Part shown: positions 42,730 to 49,200 of the stretch, piece by piece
Position numbering within the stretch: the first letter of the stretch is position 1
Layout: every line of letters begins with the position of its first letter
From: Ruminococcaceae bacterium OttesenSCG-928-I18
GTDB lineage: Bacteria > Bacillota > Clostridia > Oscillospirales > Ruminococcaceae
NCBI GenBank assembly: GCA_030266325.1
Contig: JAJDHT010000007.1
Coordinates: forward strand, 1 to 49,200
Direction: 5' to 3'
Length of the DNA stretch: 49,200 bases
Translations under genes and position numbers: made by a program
Notes under the pieces: generated by a model
Told to the model about the DNA's origin: nothing
Database searches by the model: none
Seen by the model: the letters and a program-made list of their open reading frames with translations, nothing else

Positions 42730-42930
42730 ATGGCAGGACAGATGTTTTTGCGAGTTGAGGAAGTGGCGGAGGAATTGGGCGTATCCAAACCCTACGCCTA
42801 CAAACTAATCCGCTCCATGAACGAGGAACTGAGGAAGACCGGCTGCATCACCATCTCAGGCCGGATTGATCGGAAGTTCTTCTACGAGAAGTTTTATGGC
42901 ACCCGCGACCAAAATGAGAGGAGAGTTTAA
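42730..42930 (+). CDS. xis: Excisionase-like small DNA-binding protein
   Basis: 66 aa, RBS AGGAGG. Winged-helix-like HTH ('FLRVEEVAEELGVSKPYAYK') with a basic C-terminus. It ends directly before the integrase start and is translated from the same transcript, as recombination directionality factors usually are. It may also act as a regulator. The name is inferred from position and domain. Confidence 0.7.
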   Translation: MAGQMFLRVEEVAEELGVSKPYAYKLIRSMNEELRKTGCITISGRIDRKFFYEKFYGTRDQNERRV

Positions 42931-44013
42931 ATGGCAGCTTTTAAGAATTACGACAACGGTACGTGGTATGTGCAATTCCGCTACACCGACTGGAGAGGCG
43001 AACGGCAGCAGAAGTTGAAGCGAGGTTTTACCACCAAGAAGGAGGCTCTGGCGTGGGAGAGGGACTTTCTCCAGCAAAAGCAGGCTGATGTGAACATGAC
43101 CTTTGAGAGCTTTATTCAGCTTTACGAAAAGGATATTAAGCCCAAACTGAAACTGAACACTTGGCTGACCAAAGACAGCATTATCCAGAAGAAAATCTTG
43201 CCTTACTTCAAAAAGCGCAAGTTATCTGAAATTACAGCGAAGGATGTGATTGATTGGCAAAATGAAATGCGGGAGTTGACGGATTCTAAAGGAAAACACT
43301 ACTCGCAGACATATCTAAAAACGGTTCATAACCAGCTCAGTTGCATTTTCAACCACGCTATCCGATATTATGGGCTGCAACTCAATCCTGCTCAGAGGGC
43401 TGGCAATATGGGAACCGAGGAACGCAGGGAAATGCTGTTCTGGACGAAGGAGGAATACGAGACGTTCGCTGATGCCATGATGGATAAACCGCTGTCCTAC
43501 TACGCCTTTGAGATGCTTTACTGGTGCGGAATCCGTCAGGGTGAGCTTCTGGCGCTCACCCCAGCGGACTTCGATTTTACAAACGAGACGGTTCGCATTA
43601 ACAAATCTTACCAGCGGCTAAATGGTCAGGATGTTATCACAACGCCGAAGACCAAAAAGAGCAATCGCATCATCACAATGCCGCAGTTTTTGTGTGAGGA
43701 GATGCAGGATTATCTCAAGCAGTTCTACGGCGTGGAGCCGGATAGCCGAATTTTCCCAATCAGCAAGCACTATCTTCACCATGAGATGGATAGAGGCTCA
43801 AAGGCAACTGGGGTAAAGCGCATACGGATTCACGACCTTCGTCATAGCCACATTAGTTTGCTGATTGATATGGGTTTTACAGCTCTGGCGATTGCTGATC
43901 GTGTGGGGCATGAGAGCATCGACATTACGTATCGGTACGCACATTTATTTCCCACACGGCAGACCGAAATGGCGGAAAAACTGGACATCCAAAGAACCGG
44001 GAAAGGAGTTTGA
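42931..44013 (+). CDS. int: Tyrosine-type site-specific integrase
   Basis: 360 aa. The N-terminal arm-binding domain (about 1-55) has 'TWYVQFRYTDWRGERQQK'. The core-binding SAM-like domain (about 60-155) and the catalytic domain follow. Active-site residues: Arg about 202 ('GIRQGELL'), His 301-Arg 304 ('HDLRHSH'), His about 327 ('VGHES'), Tyr about 336 ('YRYAHL'). It is complete and probably active. It mediates insertion and excision of the element; the site used appears to lie just after guaA. Confidence 0.94.
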   Translation: MAAFKNYDNGTWYVQFRYTDWRGERQQKLKRGFTTKKEALAWERDFLQQKQADVNMTFESFIQLYEKDIKPKLKLNTWLTKDSIIQKKILPYFKKRKLSEITAKDVIDWQNEMRELTDSKGKHYSQTYLKTVHNQLSCIFNHAIRYYGLQLNPAQRAGNMGTEERREMLFWTKEEYETFADAMMDKPLSYYAFEMLYWCGIRQGELLALTPADFDFTNETVRINKSYQRLNGQDVITTPKTKKSNRIITMPQFLCEEMQDYLKQFYGVEPDSRIFPISKHYLHHEMDRGSKATGVKRIRIHDLRHSHISLLIDMGFTALAIADRVGHESIDITYRYAHLFPTRQTEMAEKLDIQRTGKGV

Positions 44014-44018
44014 ATACT

Positions 44019-44345
44019 ATGTCATTGAAAGTATATGACGGGCAAGGACGCTGGAGGAACAAGACCGTGGCGTTTCGCATCTCACCGGAGGAGGATGAAC
44101 AGCTTGAAACTGCCGTTCGGCTTTCTGGCCTCACCAAGCAGGACTATATCATCCGGCGGCTGCAAGACCGCGAGGTGGTGGTGCAGGGAAATCCGAGGGT
44201 ATATAAGATGCTTCGCAATGAGCTGGCAGCTGTGCTTGCAGAGTTACAGCGCATTGCTTCCGGCAAACAGATTGATGATGACCTGCTGGACACTATTCAG
44301 CTGATTACCGCCACAATGGACGGCTTGAAGGGAGAGTGTGAATGA
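44019..44345 (+). CDS. MobC-like / ribbon-helix-helix mobilization protein
   Basis: 108 aa from ATG 44019 (AAAGGAG ten nt upstream). The opening 'NKTVAFRISPEEDEQLETAV' then 'SGLTKQDYIIRRL' fits a ribbon-helix-helix protein of the kind that assists relaxases. The C-terminus is helical. It overlaps the next gene by ATGA. The role in the relaxosome is inferred from the relaxase gene downstream. Confidence 0.65.
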   Translation: MSLKVYDGQGRWRNKTVAFRISPEEDEQLETAVRLSGLTKQDYIIRRLQDREVVVQGNPRVYKMLRNELAAVLAELQRIASGKQIDDDLLDTIQLITATMDGLKGECE

Positions 44346-45496
44346 GCCTGACAAAAGAAAAAGTGACCGCTTCGTATGTGTCTGCTGCAACAGACAACGA
44401 GCAATCACCTTCATCAAATATTAAGACCAGTATAACCGAAAACCTGCCGGAAATCAACGAAAATTTGGAGCTGCCTGACCAACGTGAGCTTTTACGCCAG
44501 CTGAACGCCCCGGATTATCTGCACACGGTTTCGCTGACTGAGCTATATGAAACGGCCTACACGCCCAGGGCAAATGTAGTTGATGACTTTCTCAATGCGG
44601 GCACCTACCTGTTTGTCGGCGGCCCGAAGGTAGGCAAATCCTTTTTCATGGCTCAGCTTGGCTACCATGTAAGCACAGGGTTGCCACTGTGGGAGCGCAC
44701 AGCGCATCCCTGCACGGTACTGTATCTTGCGCTGGAGGATACGCATGTCCGCCTTCAAAAGCGATTGTCCATGATGTTTGGGGTGAGCAGCGTGGATAAT
44801 TATCATATCGCCACCAGCGCCAAGACTTTGCGCGATGGGCTGGATGGACAGCTCAATAGTTTTATGGGGAAGCACCCAGATACCAAGCTGATTATCGTGG
44901 ACACGCTTCAAAAAGTGCGGGAGGTTGGCGGCGAAAGTTACAGCTACGCCAATGATTATGAAATCGTCACCCGTCTAAAACAGTTCAGCGACAAATATAA
45001 CATCTGCATTCTGGCGGTGCACCACACCCGGAAACAAAGTGCAGAGGATTTGTTCGATACCATTTCCGGTACCAATGGTTTGCTCGGTGCAGCTGATGGT
45101 GCCTACCTTATGCACAAGGGGAAGCGGACAGACCGTGATGCCGTTTTAGAAATCGTTGGCCGCGACCAGCAAGACCAGCGCCTGCATCTTTCGTTCCATC
45201 AGGAACGATGGATATGGGAATTGACCAGAACCGAAACAGAGCTTTGGAAGGAACCGCCAGACCCACTGTTGGAGGCTGTGGCAAAATTTCTTACGCCCGA
45301 AACGCCGGAGTGGGTCGGCAGCGCATCCAACCTGATTGATGGATTGGATGGGATGGATATTCAGCCCAATGTTTTGACGAGGAGGCTGAATGTCGGAGCC
45401 GACAGGTTGTGGAACGAATATGGAATCCGTATTGAGTCAAGCCGCTCCCATACTGGCCGGACAATCAAACTCACCCTCGATGCAACAAAGGCGTGA
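44342..45496 (+). CDS. RepA-like AAA/RecA-type ATPase
   Basis: 384 aa. Walker A 'GGPKVGKSFF' (about 93-102), Walker B 'KLIIVDTLQK', and 'ILAVHHTRK' as sensor motif mark a RecA-fold helicase like plasmid RepA. The C-terminal part (about 310-384) resembles a winged-helix. In integrative elements such proteins support replication of the excised circle. Repeats directly after it (45493-45570) look like an origin. Confidence 0.78.
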   Translation: MSLTKEKVTASYVSAATDNEQSPSSNIKTSITENLPEINENLELPDQRELLRQLNAPDYLHTVSLTELYETAYTPRANVVDDFLNAGTYLFVGGPKVGKSFFMAQLGYHVSTGLPLWERTAHPCTVLYLALEDTHVRLQKRLSMMFGVSSVDNYHIATSAKTLRDGLDGQLNSFMGKHPDTKLIIVDTLQKVREVGGESYSYANDYEIVTRLKQFSDKYNICILAVHHTRKQSAEDLFDTISGTNGLLGAADGAYLMHKGKRTDRDAVLEIVGRDQQDQRLHLSFHQERWIWELTRTETELWKEPPDPLLEAVAKFLTPETPEWVGSASNLIDGLDGMDIQPNVLTRRLNVGADRLWNEYGIRIESSRSHTGRTIKLTLDATKA

Positions 45497-45570
45497 CGAT
45501 TATGACGGTCGTGACGGTATTTCCGGGAGTGGCGGCGGTATATAAAATATCGTCACCATCGTCACGACCG
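45493..45570 (+). repeat. Iteron-like repeat cluster, candidate replication origin
   Basis: GTGACGAT (45493-45500) and GTGACGGT (45511-45518) on one side, ATCGTCAC twice (45549-45556, 45558-45565) inverted on the other. The outer arms CGGTCGTGACG (45506-45516) and CGTCACGACCG (45560-45570) are perfect complements around an AT-rich centre (TATATAAAATAT). It starts at the end of the RepA-like gene. Confidence 0.55.
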
Positions 45571-45675
45571 ACACGGGGAGCGGAGAAAATGTCAATGGGG
45601 CATATCTGCGGGTGGAGATTGCCGCAAGGCAATACAACCCGAACCCATTGACTTTTACTTACGGATAACACTCGA

Positions 45676-45892
45676 CAGCGGAGGAATGGTAACGCCATTC
45701 CTCCTGCCTAACGGCGAGTGGATAAAGTTTAGGTTAGCCGTGCGGCCACCCTTTTCAAAGGGTGATGAGCACTGGGGAGCCATCCGCCGATGGCGGGGCA
45801 AAGCCCCGAAGCCACCCCGTAGGGCGCAACAGCATCTTTTGATGGCCGCAGGCTGTCAAAAGTGCTTTTGCGTTACTTTTGACAAAAGTAAC
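45676..45892 (+). other. Candidate oriT region with several inverted repeats
   Basis: Upstream of the relaxase: GGAGGAATGG/CCATTCCTCC (about 45680-45704), CACCCTTTTCAAAGGGTG (perfect palindrome near 45748-45765), GGGGC/GCCCC near 45796-45808, and GTTACTTTT/AAAAGTAAC (about 45872-45892). No ORF is supported in this stretch. MOBV relaxases nick next to such repeats, usually just before mob. The nick site is not identified. Confidence 0.45.
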
Positions 45893-45933
45893 AAAACCCC
45901 GGCTGCCGCCGGATGGGAATGGAAAGGAAGGGA

Positions 45934-47172
45934 ATGCTTCTGAAACGTACAATTAGTGTCATGTTGGGCAAGGGTTCAGTCAATCATAACAGTCGTAAAT
46001 TCAAGGCTGAAAATATAGATGCCGAGCGCACTTCACAGAACATTACTTACTGCAACGAGCCGATAAAACAAGTATATCACAATTTATTTGATGATGCGCT
46101 TCAGCGATATAACGATAAGCAAAAACGAGCTGATCGCCGGATTGATGATTATTACGAAAAAATCCGCACAGGAAAACAGGAGAAACTTTTCTATGAGGTC
46201 ATCTTGCAAATTGGGAACAAGGACAATATGGCGGCGATTTCGAAAGATGGTCAGCTGGCCGCCAAGGTGCTGGATGAGTATATGCAGGATTTTCAAGGGC
46301 GCAATCCGAATATGCGGGTGTTCTCAGCGCACCTGCATATGGATGAGGCCACCCCGCATCTGCACATCGATTTTGTGCCGTTTGCCACAGGCAGCAAACG
46401 CGGTCTGGACACTCGTGTTTCACTAAAACAGGCGCTTGCTAAACAAGGCTTTGCCGGTGGTGCTCGCGGCGATACTGAATGGAGCCAGTGGGTACGTTCT
46501 GAAAAAGAACAGCTTTCACGGGTGATGGAGCGCCATGATATTCAGTGGGAACAGCTTGGTATCCATGATGAACATTTGAGTGTGGTGAATTTCAAAAAGG
46601 AGCAACGCGTTAAGGAGGTTGCTGCGCTGGATGCAGTTCTCTCCAAAAGGCAAGTTGAATTGGAACAGCTCACAGAAAAAACGCTCGTACAGCAATCGGA
46701 GCATGATAAATATGCTGCCAAGCTGGAGAATGTGCAGGACAAATTCAAGGCGGCGAAAATCAAGGAGAAGTTCGTAGCGGACAATGCCCGTCACTATGAT
46801 GATGACCCTGAGTTTCAGCTTCCGCCGCCCAAAGGTATGATGTCGGCAAAGGCTTATCATGAAAAGGTTGCTATGCCATTGGTAAGCAAGCTAAAAAATG
46901 TCATCCGCAGCATCCTACTCCAATTTTTTGATAAAACGCGAAATCTGCAAACGGCGCTCAATCGGGCTTATGGGCAGGTGGAAGGTTTATCTAAACGCTT
47001 GGAAAAGGCTGAAACGGAACTGGAACCGTTGCGTAAAGTGGAAAAAGATTATCGCCGCCTGCGTCATGGGCTGGGGGACGATGAGGCCGACAGGGTTATC
47101 AGTAATGTGAAAGCGTTGGAGATAGCAGAGCAACAGAAGAAACGTTCTGCAAAACGGGATTATGTGAGATAA
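45934..47172 (+). CDS. mob: MOBV-family relaxase (Pre/Mob plasmid recombination enzyme)
   Basis: 412 aa from ATG 45934, behind GGAAAGGAAGGGA; seven in-frame upstream codons lie in the RBS region. 'ISVMLGKGSVNHNSRKF' begins the domain, and the metal-binding motif 'HLHMDEATPHLHIDFVP' (about residue 133 on) is diagnostic of MOBV. The C-terminal half is a long coiled coil. It nicks oriT and pilots DNA into a recipient using a helper transfer system. The frame is intact. Confidence 0.92.
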   Translation: MLLKRTISVMLGKGSVNHNSRKFKAENIDAERTSQNITYCNEPIKQVYHNLFDDALQRYNDKQKRADRRIDDYYEKIRTGKQEKLFYEVILQIGNKDNMAAISKDGQLAAKVLDEYMQDFQGRNPNMRVFSAHLHMDEATPHLHIDFVPFATGSKRGLDTRVSLKQALAKQGFAGGARGDTEWSQWVRSEKEQLSRVMERHDIQWEQLGIHDEHLSVVNFKKEQRVKEVAALDAVLSKRQVELEQLTEKTLVQQSEHDKYAAKLENVQDKFKAAKIKEKFVADNARHYDDDPEFQLPPPKGMMSAKAYHEKVAMPLVSKLKNVIRSILLQFFDKTRNLQTALNRAYGQVEGLSKRLEKAETELEPLRKVEKDYRRLRHGLGDDEADRVISNVKALEIAEQQKKRSAKRDYVR

Positions 47173-47178
47173 AGTGAC

Positions 47179-47216
47179 TTTCGCCGGGGATGTGGTTGCC
47201 CGTATCCCCGGCGAAA
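47179..47216 (+). terminator. Terminator of the mob gene
   Basis: TTTCGCCGGGGAT (47179-47191) pairs perfectly with ATCCCCGGCGAAA (47204-47216), then ATATT. Confidence 0.85.
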
Positions 47217-47234
47217 ATATTGTCGAGATTTCAG

Positions 47235-47263
47235 TTGTGTATATTTCGTTTCTGCGATATAAT
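47235..47263 (+). promoter_or_regulatory. Promoter of the restriction-modification cargo
   Basis: TTGTGT, 17-bp spacer, TATAAT, about 35 nt before the small HTH gene. Confidence 0.65.
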
Positions 47264-47298
47264 AGTTAGTATCATATCCTGATGAGGAGATTCCACAA

Positions 47299-47502
47299 AT
47301 GAACGGGATGACAGCAAAAGATGCTGCAGAAAAGTGGGGCATCACACCCCGGCAGGTGCAGCTTTTATGTTCGCAAGGCCGCATACCCGGAGCGGTTCGC
47401 TTTGGGCATGCCTGGCTTATTCCTGCGGATGCGGAAAAGCCACAGGATGGGCGGCGCAGGAAAAAAGAAAACGATAAGGGGCGCAAGCATGATTACAGGT
47501 GA
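47299..47502 (+). CDS. Small HTH protein leading the RM operon
   Basis: 67 aa, RBS GAGGAG. MerR/excisionase-like HTH ('MTAKDAAEKWGITPRQVQLL', 'GRIPGAVRFGHAWLIP') and a very basic tail. It overlaps hsdM by 14 bp. It is probably a local regulator of the RM genes; such small HTH genes in front of hsdM are common in Clostridia. The function is inferred. Confidence 0.7.
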   Translation: MNGMTAKDAAEKWGITPRQVQLLCSQGRIPGAVRFGHAWLIPADAEKPQDGRRRKKENDKGRKHDYR

Positions 47503-48961
47503 GCTTAAAAATAAAGTTGACAAGCTATGGGAGATGTTTTGGACGGGTGGCCTAACCAACCCGTTGGATGTTATTGAACAAATTACATACCTGATGTTCA
47601 TCCGCGACCTCGATCAAACCGATAACACCCGCCAGAAGGAGAGCGGCATGCTGGGTATTCCGTATACCAGTATGTTTGCGGGCAAGGAGCATCTAAAGTG
47701 GTCTGTGCTGCGGGATAAGCCCGCCGAGGCCATGTACCAGACTATGCAGGTCGAGGTATTTCCCTTTATCAAAGAATTGAACGGCAACAGCGGCACCTAT
47801 GCCAAGTACATGGCGGATGCTATTTTCAAGGTGCCCACGCCCCAGCTTTTAGAGAAAATCGTCACCTCGCTGGACGATATGTATACTTATATTGAGCAAT
47901 TGCCCGACAAACAGGACGCACGAGGCGATTTGTATGAGTATATGCTTTCCAAACTATCTACAGCAGGCACCAATGGCCAGTTTCGCACACCACGCCACAT
48001 CATCCGCATGATGGTGGAATTGTTGGACTTGCAGCCCAACGATACCATATGCGACCCCGCCTGCGGCACCAGCGGCTTTTTGGTTGCCGCCGGGGAGTAT
48101 CTGAAAGAGCATTATCTTGAGGAGATTTTCTACAATAAGGATGCCAAGGCCCACTATGATAATGAGATGTTCACCGGCTATGACATGGACAGAACCATGC
48201 TGCGCATTGGTGCCATGAACATGATGACCCACGGAATCCAGAACCCGCAGATTATTTACAAGGATAGCCTGAGCGACCAGAACACCGACACAGGCAAATA
48301 TACCAAGATACTGGCCAATCCGCCCTTCAAGGGCAGTTTGGATTATGATATTGTGTCCACCGATCTGCTGAAAATGACCAAGACTAAAAAGACCGAGTTG
48401 CTGTTTTTGGCGCTGTTTTTGCGGATGCTGAAAAACGGCGGGCGCTGTGCATCCATCGTGCCGGATGGTGTGCTGTTCGGCAGCAGCAAGGCGCACAAGG
48501 ACATCCGCCGAGAGATTGTGGAGAACCACCGACTGGAGGCTATCATCTCTATGCCTTCCGGCGTGTTTAAGCCCTATGCCGGGGTGAGCACTGCTGTGAT
48601 TGTGTTTACCAAGACCGGCGCAGGCGGCACCGACAAGGTGTGGTTTTATGACATGCAGAGCGACGGCTACAGCCTGGACGACAAACGCACCCAACTGGAC
48701 AGCAGCGATATCCCCGATATTGTGGCGCGATACCATGCGCTGGATGCGGAGGAAAGCCGCGAACGCACTGAGCAGAGCTTCCTTGTGCCCAAGGATGAGA
48801 TTGTTGGCAATGACTATGACCTTTCCATCAACAAATACAAACAGAGCGCCTATGTGGAGGAGGAATACCCCCACCCGCTGAAGATTATGACGGAGATCAA
48901 TGAGCTGGAAATGGAGATTACCGCCGGGCTGGCAGAACTGGAGGCGGTGTTGCGTGGGTAA
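47489..48961 (+). CDS. hsdM: Type I restriction-modification system, methyltransferase subunit
   Basis: 490 aa from ATG 47489; the frame runs further upstream but overlaps the HTH gene in a different frame. The N-terminal HsdM helical domain ('LKNKVDKLWEMFWTGG') is followed by the N6-adenine methylase. SAM motif 'DPACGTSGFLVAAGEYL' is about residue 189 on, and catalytic NPPF about 277 ('ILANPPFKGSLDYD'). It needs HsdS for specificity. The frame is intact. Confidence 0.95.
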   Translation: MITGELKNKVDKLWEMFWTGGLTNPLDVIEQITYLMFIRDLDQTDNTRQKESGMLGIPYTSMFAGKEHLKWSVLRDKPAEAMYQTMQVEVFPFIKELNGNSGTYAKYMADAIFKVPTPQLLEKIVTSLDDMYTYIEQLPDKQDARGDLYEYMLSKLSTAGTNGQFRTPRHIIRMMVELLDLQPNDTICDPACGTSGFLVAAGEYLKEHYLEEIFYNKDAKAHYDNEMFTGYDMDRTMLRIGAMNMMTHGIQNPQIIYKDSLSDQNTDTGKYTKILANPPFKGSLDYDIVSTDLLKMTKTKKTELLFLALFLRMLKNGGRCASIVPDGVLFGSSKAHKDIRREIVENHRLEAIISMPSGVFKPYAGVSTAVIVFTKTGAGGTDKVWFYDMQSDGYSLDDKRTQLDSSDIPDIVARYHALDAEESRERTEQSFLVPKDEIVGNDYDLSINKYKQSAYVEEEYPHPLKIMTEINELEMEITAGLAELEAVLRG

Positions 48962-49200
48962 GTGGGAGATGGTACGGCTGGGGGATGTGTGTTTGCTGAA
49001 AGCGGGCAAATTCATTCCGGCCGCAGATATAACTGATTTCTATACGGATGGTTTGTACTCATGCTATGGCGGAAATGGACTGCGAGGTTATGTAAACAAG
49101 TACACGCATAACGGTACATACCCTCTTATTGGAAGGCAAGGAGCACTTTGTGGTAATGTTCAATATGCTACTGGTCTTGCCCCCGAGCGTTGTACCAGGC
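48954..49200 (+). CDS. hsdS: Type I restriction-modification specificity subunit, N-terminal part
   Basis: GTG start 48954 overlapping hsdM by 8 bp, and open to the right edge (82 codons seen). The start 'GKWEMVRLGDVCLLKAGKF' and 'YPLIGRQGALCGNVQYATG' are typical of the first target-recognition domain of HsdS. It would direct HsdM (and an HsdR expected beyond the edge) to its site. Confidence 0.9.
   Translation, partial: MGKWEMVRLGDVCLLKAGKFIPAADITDFYTDGLYSCYGGNGLRGYVNKYTHNGTYPLIGRQGALCGNVQYATGLAPERCTR

Larger units (their letters stand above)
41723..49200. mobile_element. Integrative mobilizable element inserted after guaA, right end beyond the window
   Basis: From just after the guaA terminator the sequence is visibly more AT-rich and carries a full mobility set: XRE repressor, xis-like gene, tyrosine integrase, MobC-like protein, RepA-like ATPase with repeats, and MOBV relaxase. 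The cargo is an HTH gene and hsdM-hsdS. No type IV secretion genes are present in the visible part, so it is an IME in the part seen. The left boundary is approximate; the right end is not in the window. Confidence 0.85.

Noticed and set aside
1-49200. tRNA, rRNA or CRISPR features
   Set aside because: Read for T-loop and anticodon-arm patterns, rRNA signatures and regularly spaced repeats on both strands. None was found that could be supported.

Overview
The window is a chromosomal segment of a Gram-positive anaerobe in the Bacillota, most likely a GC-rich member of the class Clostridia. The evidence is the rpsL-rpsG-fusA-tuf and rpsB-tsf clusters, the YerC/TrpR-type regulator, the tandem glycine riboswitch, strong Shine-Dalgarno sites (AGGAGG), a DUF3784 membrane protein, and oxygen-sensitive enzymes (a double-cubane reductase and an [FeFe]-hydrogenase-like protein). 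No tRNA, rRNA or CRISPR was seen.

Layout. 1-4000: the tail of one gene, a predicted lipoprotein amidohydrolase, and an EAL-HDOD signalling protein. 4000-5500 (minus): hisB followed by an unrecognised TIM-barrel gene. 5.7-6.7 kb: a YesN-like protein with no receiver and no HTH. 6.8-10.3 kb: a tandem glycine riboswitch driving gcvH-gcvPA-gcvPB, with no gcvT. 10.5-11.8 kb: a sugar-phosphate isomerase-like protein and nrdR. 11.9-12.2 kb: a promoter, a rod-shaped RNA and a terminator. 12.2-13.9 kb: an Lsa-type ABC-F gene behind a 21-codon leader that overlaps a terminator. 14.0-21.7 kb: the histidine operon hisZG(fused)-D-C-H-A-F-IE-K. 21.9-22.2 kb (minus): a YerC/HisR-type repressor gene. 22.4-25.1 kb (minus): tsf, rpsB and a lipoprotein. 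25.2-29.0 kb: a HAD phosphatase, a COG2509-type flavoprotein and an aldehyde dehydrogenase. 29.3-30.9 kb: a double-cubane-cluster reductase with a DUF3343 partner. 31.0-34.9 kb: a membrane chemoreceptor followed by a soluble [FeFe]-hydrogenase/chemoreceptor fusion. 35.0-39.7 kb: rpsL, rpsG, fusA, tuf. 39.8-41.7 kb: a DUF3784 protein and guaA.

From about 41.72 kb to the right edge lies a more AT-rich integrated mobilizable element placed just after guaA. It has an XRE repressor, an xis-like gene behind a structured leader, a tyrosine integrase, a MobC-like gene, a RepA-like ATPase followed by iteron-like repeats, a MOBV (Pre/Mob) relaxase, and cargo made of a small HTH gene, hsdM and the start of hsdS (type I restriction-modification). 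Its right end is outside the window.

How it fits together. The main operon and the detached hisB supply all the histidine pathway steps. Both promoter regions carry the same 29-bp sequence (TTATCAATTTA...AGTAAA), and a TrpR-family regulator gene lies at the end of the operon, so a local histidine regulon is likely. Other points of interest are the hydrogenase-chemoreceptor fusion, the rod-like RNA, the attenuator-like ABC-F leader, a roughly 100-nt dispersed structured repeat present in up to four copies, and the structured RNA upstream of xis in the mobile element.
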